Origin: Toxonevra muliebris
Taxonomy: Eukaryota; Arthropoda; Insecta; Diptera; Pallopteridae
Assembly (NCBI GenBank): GCA_963691655.1
Contig: OY829326.1
Span: forward strand, 99,509,340 to 99,573,339
Length of the DNA stretch: 64,000 bases
Direction: 5' to 3'
Shown piece after piece: positions 58,782 to 64,000 of this stretch. The notes beneath the pieces are model-generated. The model had not been told where the DNA came from. It saw only the letters and a program-made list of their open reading frames with translations, and did not search any database. Every line of letters starts with the position of its first letter. Position 1 is the stretch's first letter. The position numbers were made by a program, and so were the translations under genes.

Positions 58782-59343
58782 TTCGTTTACGACTAGGTTC
58801 CAGAGACGCGGTGAGAGGACTCCACCCTGGGGTGTGCCTCTGTTCGCGAATCTTCTGATGGAGGAGATTAATATGAAACAGATGTTTAAAGTGTGTTTAC
58901 TTTATTAAGAGTTAACATCATTCGTTGTCAAAAATTGTGTATATATTTTAAAATCAAGTTATTTTCAGAAAATTTTAATAAAAAAGATTAATAATTTGAA
59001 GAATTGCTGCACTAAGCATTATTCCGTTTTTCCACAGCTTTCTACTAATATACTTTATTTAATTTCAACAGTATGTAGTACATCTGGCAGCTCTACATGT
59101 ATCAACATCGCATCTCGCTCGCAAGGTTTTTTCAAATTTTCGAAATTCATTGGCGAGACAAGAGCTCGCCTCGCTTCATTGGATATGCGCACATTGAAAC
59201 ACATTGAATGAAAATTTGTCGACGTGACGCTTTCGAACATCGCCTCGTATTCTCGCTCCATTGTAAATGGGGCTTCATTTCGTCGTTATTAATCGTCATT
59301 AATTGAAAACCATTGGTATAAAAATAAACTCTTTCCTATAATA

Positions 59344-60400
59344 TGACAACCTCGATAGTCAAGTGGGTAGTACTAGATCTAGACTTTCATCCCGGAGGTT
59401 TGAGTATGATTTGCGTATTGGTCTGGTGGTTAAATCTCATAACCTTGTTATACTTATTTACTATCACTATGTAGTGTTAAAACGTACAATTTCCGGGGTA
59501 ACCTCAGCGGATTCCAGTAATCCAGCCAATTAAAATAAACACTCATAGTTTTTCCAAAACGTTATAATTAATTAATTTATTGTGTTCAACAATTTGAATA
59601 AAAAAAGATTACTAGTAGATAATAGAACGACCGCAGGTTAACTGTAGCACCTGATCGAGCGCGTGGCCAGACTCCTGACTGACTTTGGATAGACTTCCCG
59701 GATAGACTTCTCCGGACAAACTCCTCGATAGACTTTGTGCATCGACCTTTTATATCGATGAGGCACCGTGGATTGTTTAATGGTGTTGGTGACGGTGGAA
59801 GGTGCAGGGCGTCTGAGGGGAAAGGGGCCAGCAGTTCCCACTCTCTACGACCAGGCGCACACTTGTGTCACCGTCGTGAGTGTGACAGCGATGTTTGTAG
59901 GTGGTTGCCAACGATGTAGTAACTACTTGCGTTACAGCCACCTACAACAGTGTGATGTCTGTATGGTCATCATCTTGCACCGATGATGACCACACACGAT
60001 CACAGTCACTGTCGTACTGGTAATTGTTCTGCAGTTGTGATGAACTGAGGTGAGGAACAGTGATGCTTGAGTGTGTGTGTATCACCGATCAGTGTGGTGA
60101 GTTTGTGTTGTGATGTATTGATGTGAGTAACTGTGATGACTGCGTGTGTGCTAGATATTAGTTATGGTGAATAACTTAAGTAGAATATAAGTAAGAATGT
60201 AAATAAATTCAGAATATATATAAAATGACAAAAATAAAAAAATAGTGAAGTTCGCTTATAACGACTCTTCGTTATAGTGTATAAGAATTATAAGAATGTG
60301 TGCACATTTTGGTGGGAAATAGCAAAACCACAAAGTGATCAAAAATTGCCGCACCGCCGTTCCCAACTGACGCTTAACTGTAAGTCCAACCATGTTAAAT
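59344..60400 (+). mobile_element. SINE copy 2, diverged and interrupted
   Basis: It starts GACAACCTCGATAGTCAAGT, matching the start of 37528-37905, through TTGGTCTGGTGGTTAA. It is interrupted at 59477-60274 and resumes TATAAGAATTATAAGAATGT to about 60395, after which similarity fades. The B-box region is mutated. Older than copy 1. Confidence 0.8.
59477..60274 (-). mobile_element. Solo-LTR-like insertion
   Basis: A ~798 bp block inserted in the SINE with TAGTG on both sides (59472-59476 and 60275-60279). On the minus strand it holds a TATAAAAGG box (59754-59746) and an AATAAA signal about 170 bp downstream (59581-59576), the order expected of an LTR's U3-R-U5. It is notably GC-richer in the middle, with two short perfect stems (for example GGTCATCATC at 59965-59974 with 59982-59991). 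The ends are not the usual TG...CA, so LTR identity is inference. Confidence 0.55.
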
Positions 60401-60480
60401 CACAATGTTCGGTTCAGGCCTATTTTTTTGTCTCTAGACACCCACACTAGCCTCGCCTATAGACAGAAAGCTAAGTACCT

Positions 60481-62214
60481 TACTTTTGGAAGGAAACCAT
60501 AATTTTTAATGATAAATAAAGTATCTGAATCATTAGAAATCGGAAATACTTTGAAAAGTATGCGAAAAGTCAAAATTCATAGAATTGAACTTTTTGGTGG
60601 GAAATGTGGCCATATTGCATATCTCCAAAAATACCATCATATTCCGTGTTAATCAGTCTCTTTTTTAGGAAGCGTTAATAAAAAATAGGACCGCTGTACC
60701 ACATTTCATAATTAGCTTATAATTTTTTTTTTTTTTTTGCAAAGTTTGAAAAAAATTTCGAAGCATTTTCTTAGAAAATTTGTTTCGATAAACACGAATC
60801 CTCCCAACAAAAAAAATGCATTTCCAGCTGTATGTTTCTTGAAAACAATCCTTGAAAATAGGCATATGCTTCATTACTACGGAGGGACTAACAAAAGTTC
60901 CTTTAGTTGTTAAAAAAAAAACAAGCAAACAAGCTTTAATTTCAATCCAGTTCTTAACCCTCAGTTTCCCAAGCGTGTCTCTAAGCAGCCTTCATCACAA
61001 TGTGTATAATTGCCAACGAACAGATTTCTGTAACTAAATTTTATTATATTGTATCGTCAATTTCGCTAGCTTTTGAGAATTGAGAATAAATACAATTAAT
61101 ATAATACTTCTCGTCATACTAGATATAGGTAAAAAAAACTAGCTATGAGTAGCTGGGAATTTGAATGTTTCATACAAAATATTTAATTACAATACTTAAA
61201 ACAAAATGACAAAAAGTTCATTTAACAATAATTAGTTTTTGGCATTCAACCTTTCCCACTTCACAAAACCACGCCCATTAATTGAACTCCTCCCTGCCAT
61301 GGCTTAAAAATTAGCGGCACACTTTCCCATTTTTTCGTAGTTCACCAAAAAATGTTTGAAATTTTATGATAAACTATTTCATGAACTGTTGTTTGGTTTC
61401 CGATTTACGTATAGAACACACGTTCATCACTTGTTGCAAATTGTTCCCCCTTTACTTTAAAAGTTTGAAAAAGAAATCGAACACTTACCTCTTCGTGGAA
61501 CCAATCGTGTATTTAAGATGATTTCCTAATATTCGTTAGAGACATAGCCATATTCTAGAGGTCGGAAGTTAAACCTCCTCCCCTCCCCCTATACCGATGA
61601 AAAGAAAATCTCATACATTTTTTACGTTAGTCATGAAACAAGAAGAAATTTATTGGGACGAAACATTATAGCCCCGCATTGAAATTACTGAATCAGCTGG
61701 GGCAGCCACAACATTCAAACACAATTCATAGGTTATCATTTCTTGAGCCAAGTTTGAATATTCATTAATTTTAGTCGACGCCGGGGTAATATTTGTATCA
61801 TAGGTGGAAGCTTCAGGCGACCTTTGAAAAAATCGTTCTCTGTTTGTTCTGAAATCTTTAAAACCACTGGGAAAGAGTCAGAAGGTATAAAACATTCACT
61901 TTGTATGCATTTTTACACCTTTGGTAAATTTGCGCTGATAAACTTCGAAATGCATAAATAATGAGAAATCAAATTACTTGCTGCGCTGGGGATACGATTT
62001 CTGTCTGTAATTTTACTTTTTCTTCCCTACATTCTTTTTAGTCTCTTAAAACTTTAAATAAAATCGTATACAAACTTTTCAAAAACTAATGAAAAACCAC
62101 CAACATAGAAAACTTTTCTTTGCCCCCTTATAGGCTCATGGTAGAGAGAAAATATATTACATCAAGCGATTTCTTCAAATTGGAAATTACTAGATGGACA
62201 GATAAAGTCTTTTT
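60481..62214. other. Non-coding DNA, no gene recognised
   Basis: AT-rich with T-runs (60721-60740). Small frames at 60665-61037 have no motif. Confidence 0.5.
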
Positions 62215-62508
62215 AAATAAATTCTAGTCAAATCTATATACGTCAGATAAAGACTCACGAGATGACGTTTCGTCAAGTTTCTCGGCAAATGAAACTTCGA
62301 AAAGTAAAGTTTCATCAAAAGAAGTTTCGTAGGAAGATTTTCACAGGGTGAAGTCTGGTTAAATAAATTTTGGGCAGACGAAGTTTTATCTTATTAATTT
62401 GGATCAAGTGTATCCTTGTTGTATATAAAGCCTCGTCAGAAGAAGTTAGAAAGAAATTTTAATCACAAGAAGTCCTGTTACATAAGGTTTTGTCTGGTAT
62501 AGTCTGCT
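62215..62508. repeat. Degenerate GTCAGATAAAGTTTC minisatellite
   Basis: Loose units of ~17-25 bp around GTTTCGTCAGAAGAAGTTT and TGGTCAGATAAAGT. The array resumes immediately after the transposon at 63569 (CCTGGTCAGATAAACTC), so the transposon inserted into it. Confidence 0.7.
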
Positions 62509-63568
62509 CCAGGGCCGTAGCCAGAAGTTTTTTTCGGGGGGTTTTCATTCGAAGAAAATATTCATAAATAATTTTTATCAAACTGATTTTCAAATACATA
62601 CAATAAATTAAATCGATGATACATTTGACGGACTCTATCAGACTAAGGACAAAAGTAGATAAATATCTTAAAACTTTAGGAAAAATTTACCAATTTTTTT
62701 TAATCTTAACCTCAAAAAAATGGCCATAAGTGACAAAAAATTCACAGAATGATCAAATTAAATTTTTTCAAATAAATATTAATCAATGTGCATTCTAATG
62801 CATTTTTTTTATCGTGAAGGACATAATTTCATTAACTCATTGACTTCCCACTACTGATGATGTACCCAACCTCAGAAAAAATTACCAAAAATAGTAGAGG
62901 CTCATTTTTTTCAAATGATCACCATTGGGAATTCGGACCGTTATCAATAATAAGGAACCCGGATGAGGTTGGCTTATATTCCCTAAATTTGTGAAGTCAC
63001 AGCATTGAAAGAGATCATTCTAGTTGTGGTGCTCTGAGCTCTGAGGTTTTGCTAATTAGATGTAGTTTTTGCGAAAGAATTTTTCACGTTGAACACGAAT
63101 CTGAGGTCAAAAACTTCCCATCACGTCACGTTTTAGGAAAAAATGGGGTTCAAGCAAGTCTAGTTTTACAAGGATCCGATAATTTGTTCTATTTTTTATT
63201 AATTTTTAAACTTTTCAAACTGATGCAGGACGAAACATTAAATCAAAAACAGTTACTGACCTAGAAAAACTATGAATGCAGGAGTGCTCAGTATCACCTT
63301 CTCTTTTTGAATCCGTAGTCAAACCTCATGTCGAAGGAAACAAATCGGATTTGATCGCATAGTGTAACTAAGATTTCAAATTTATTTTTTATATTCGATT
63401 TTTTTTGAAAAAAAAACCAATGGAAGTAAAAAATATCGTTAAATAGATTTTATTTTGACTTTTTTTCCATCCATTGGCAATTAATCTCAAAAATTAGAAT
63501 AAAGTTTCCACATTTCGGAGGGGGGTGGGTCAGAACCACCAAAACCTCCCCCCTTAATACGGCCTTGG
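62509..63568 (+). mobile_element. GGCCGTA-family transposon, copy 3 (most complete)
   Basis: The left end CCAGGGCCGTAG and inverted right end CCAAGGCCGTAT match at 10 of 11 positions. G-runs lie just inside both (62535-62541 and 63518-63530). It aligns with copies at 33098-34024 (same strand) and 2288-3176 (reverse). The ~1060 bp interior is AT-rich and non-coding. It is flanked on both sides by the minisatellite. No unambiguous target duplication. Confidence 0.8.
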
Positions 63569-64000
63569 CCTGGTCAGATAAACTCTTGACATTTACCTTA
63601 ATCTCGCAAAATACTGACGCAATCCGTAAAAGTGAAAACAAAGTTTTGATCTCTCAGAATTGCATCACCCAGAACTTTTCAATTCTCACTGTGTAAAATT
63701 AATTTTGAATAACAAAATTATCAACGATTATTTCTAACATTTCAATAAATTTTTTGTGAATTTCGTACCATTAATTTTCTTGTTTTTAAAAAGTTAAAAA
63801 ACTTAATGAGTGGGTAACGGTTGTTTGTTTTCCCTTAACTACGATACTTCGTACTACTTTGTTATGAAAATATTTCAATCAAAAGTTTTTCTGGTTTGTT
63901 TGTTGTTGTTATTTTCTCTCTAATGAATTTCAATCAATTTTCGATTTAATTTTCTTCTAACAAGAATATCAGTTAATCATGTTTATACACACATACACAG
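63569..64000. other. AT-rich non-coding DNA
   Basis: The first ~20 bases continue the minisatellite; the remainder shows no recognisable feature. Confidence 0.5.

Larger units (their letters stand above)
57299..58865 (-). mobile_element. 5'-truncated RNase H-type LINE with TAACC tail
   Basis: It is bounded by an exact 12 bp direct repeat GATTAATATGAA (57287-57298 and 58866-58877). The 3' end (low coordinate) reads CTCTAACCTAACC and not poly(A). The coding sequence begins truncated within the RT at RRFANRGTPQGGVLSPRLWN (near 58855-58800). The same tail occurs on the remnants ending at 8092 and 9443, suggesting one family in the I/LOA-like group. Confidence 0.92.
57178..59274. mobile_element. 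TIR element with CTCGC-rich ends, split by a LINE
   Basis: The left end AGCCTCATTTACAATGGAGT and inverted right end AGCCCCATTTACAATGGAGC match over about 45 bp. TCA lies directly outside both (57175-57177 and 59275-59277), a possible 3 bp target duplication. Multiple CTCGC/GCGAG motifs occur near both ends (57205-57290 and 59110-59260), like subterminal binding sites. Without the LINE (57299-58865) and its duplicated target, it is ~0.5 kb with no transposase, so non-autonomous. The superfamily is not determined. Confidence 0.7.

Overview
This window looks like a piece of a fly genome, most likely a higher dipteran such as a tephritid. It is very AT-rich, full of A/T runs and short CA/GT and CAA/CAG repeats. 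I found no convincing host protein-coding exon, tRNA gene or rRNA gene; it reads as intergenic or large-intron DNA packed with transposable elements. The organism call is inference from composition and from the element families (R1-, jockey-, I/LOA- and Tc1-type).

The only intact genes belong to one retrotransposon. At 13338-18860, on the minus strand, lies an apparently full-length R1-clade LINE: 5'UTR, ORF1 (Gag-like, three zinc knuckles), ORF2 (endonuclease, reverse transcriptase, C-terminal zinc motif) starting in a 4-base ATGA overlap with ORF1, a short 3'UTR and a 31-base poly(A). It has a 14-15 bp target-site duplication and sits inside one copy of a ~410-420 bp tandem duplication, whose second copy (18973-19394) is a natural empty site.

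Left part (1-13 kb): AT-rich DNA, a G-rich terminal-inverted-repeat element (2288-3176), a 1010 bp hAT-like element with an exact 8 bp duplication (3887-4896), two rotten RNase H-type LINE remnants (about 7.2-9.4 kb), a 22 bp perfect hairpin (12.6 kb) and a 199 bp TTAA-flanked piggyBac-like MITE (12705-12903).

Middle (19-38 kb): a jockey-type RT remnant, a ~3 kb long-TIR element (20459-23419), a short LINE tail, a TA-flanked element whose own terminal motif is repeated inside it (27334-28443), a decayed Tc1-type transposon split by an RNase H LINE (29.1-31.5 kb), a degenerate minisatellite, a ~0.9 kb polypurine tract (35.6-36.5 kb) and a complete SINE with two tRNA-like modules and a 12 bp duplication (37528-37905).

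Right part (41-64 kb): a nested cluster at 43.5-49.7 kb. An old LINE there carries a younger copy of its own kind, a piggyBac-like element whose removal rejoins the reading frame, and a long-inverted-repeat element. Beyond it lie two more fold-backs, a Tc1-like element with another repeat inserted, a TIR element split by a 5'-truncated LINE (12 bp duplication), a second SINE split by a solo-LTR-like insertion, and a third copy of the 2288-3176 family. Long inverted repeats are the recurring theme. The nesting gives an unusually readable insertion history, with several internal empty-site comparisons.
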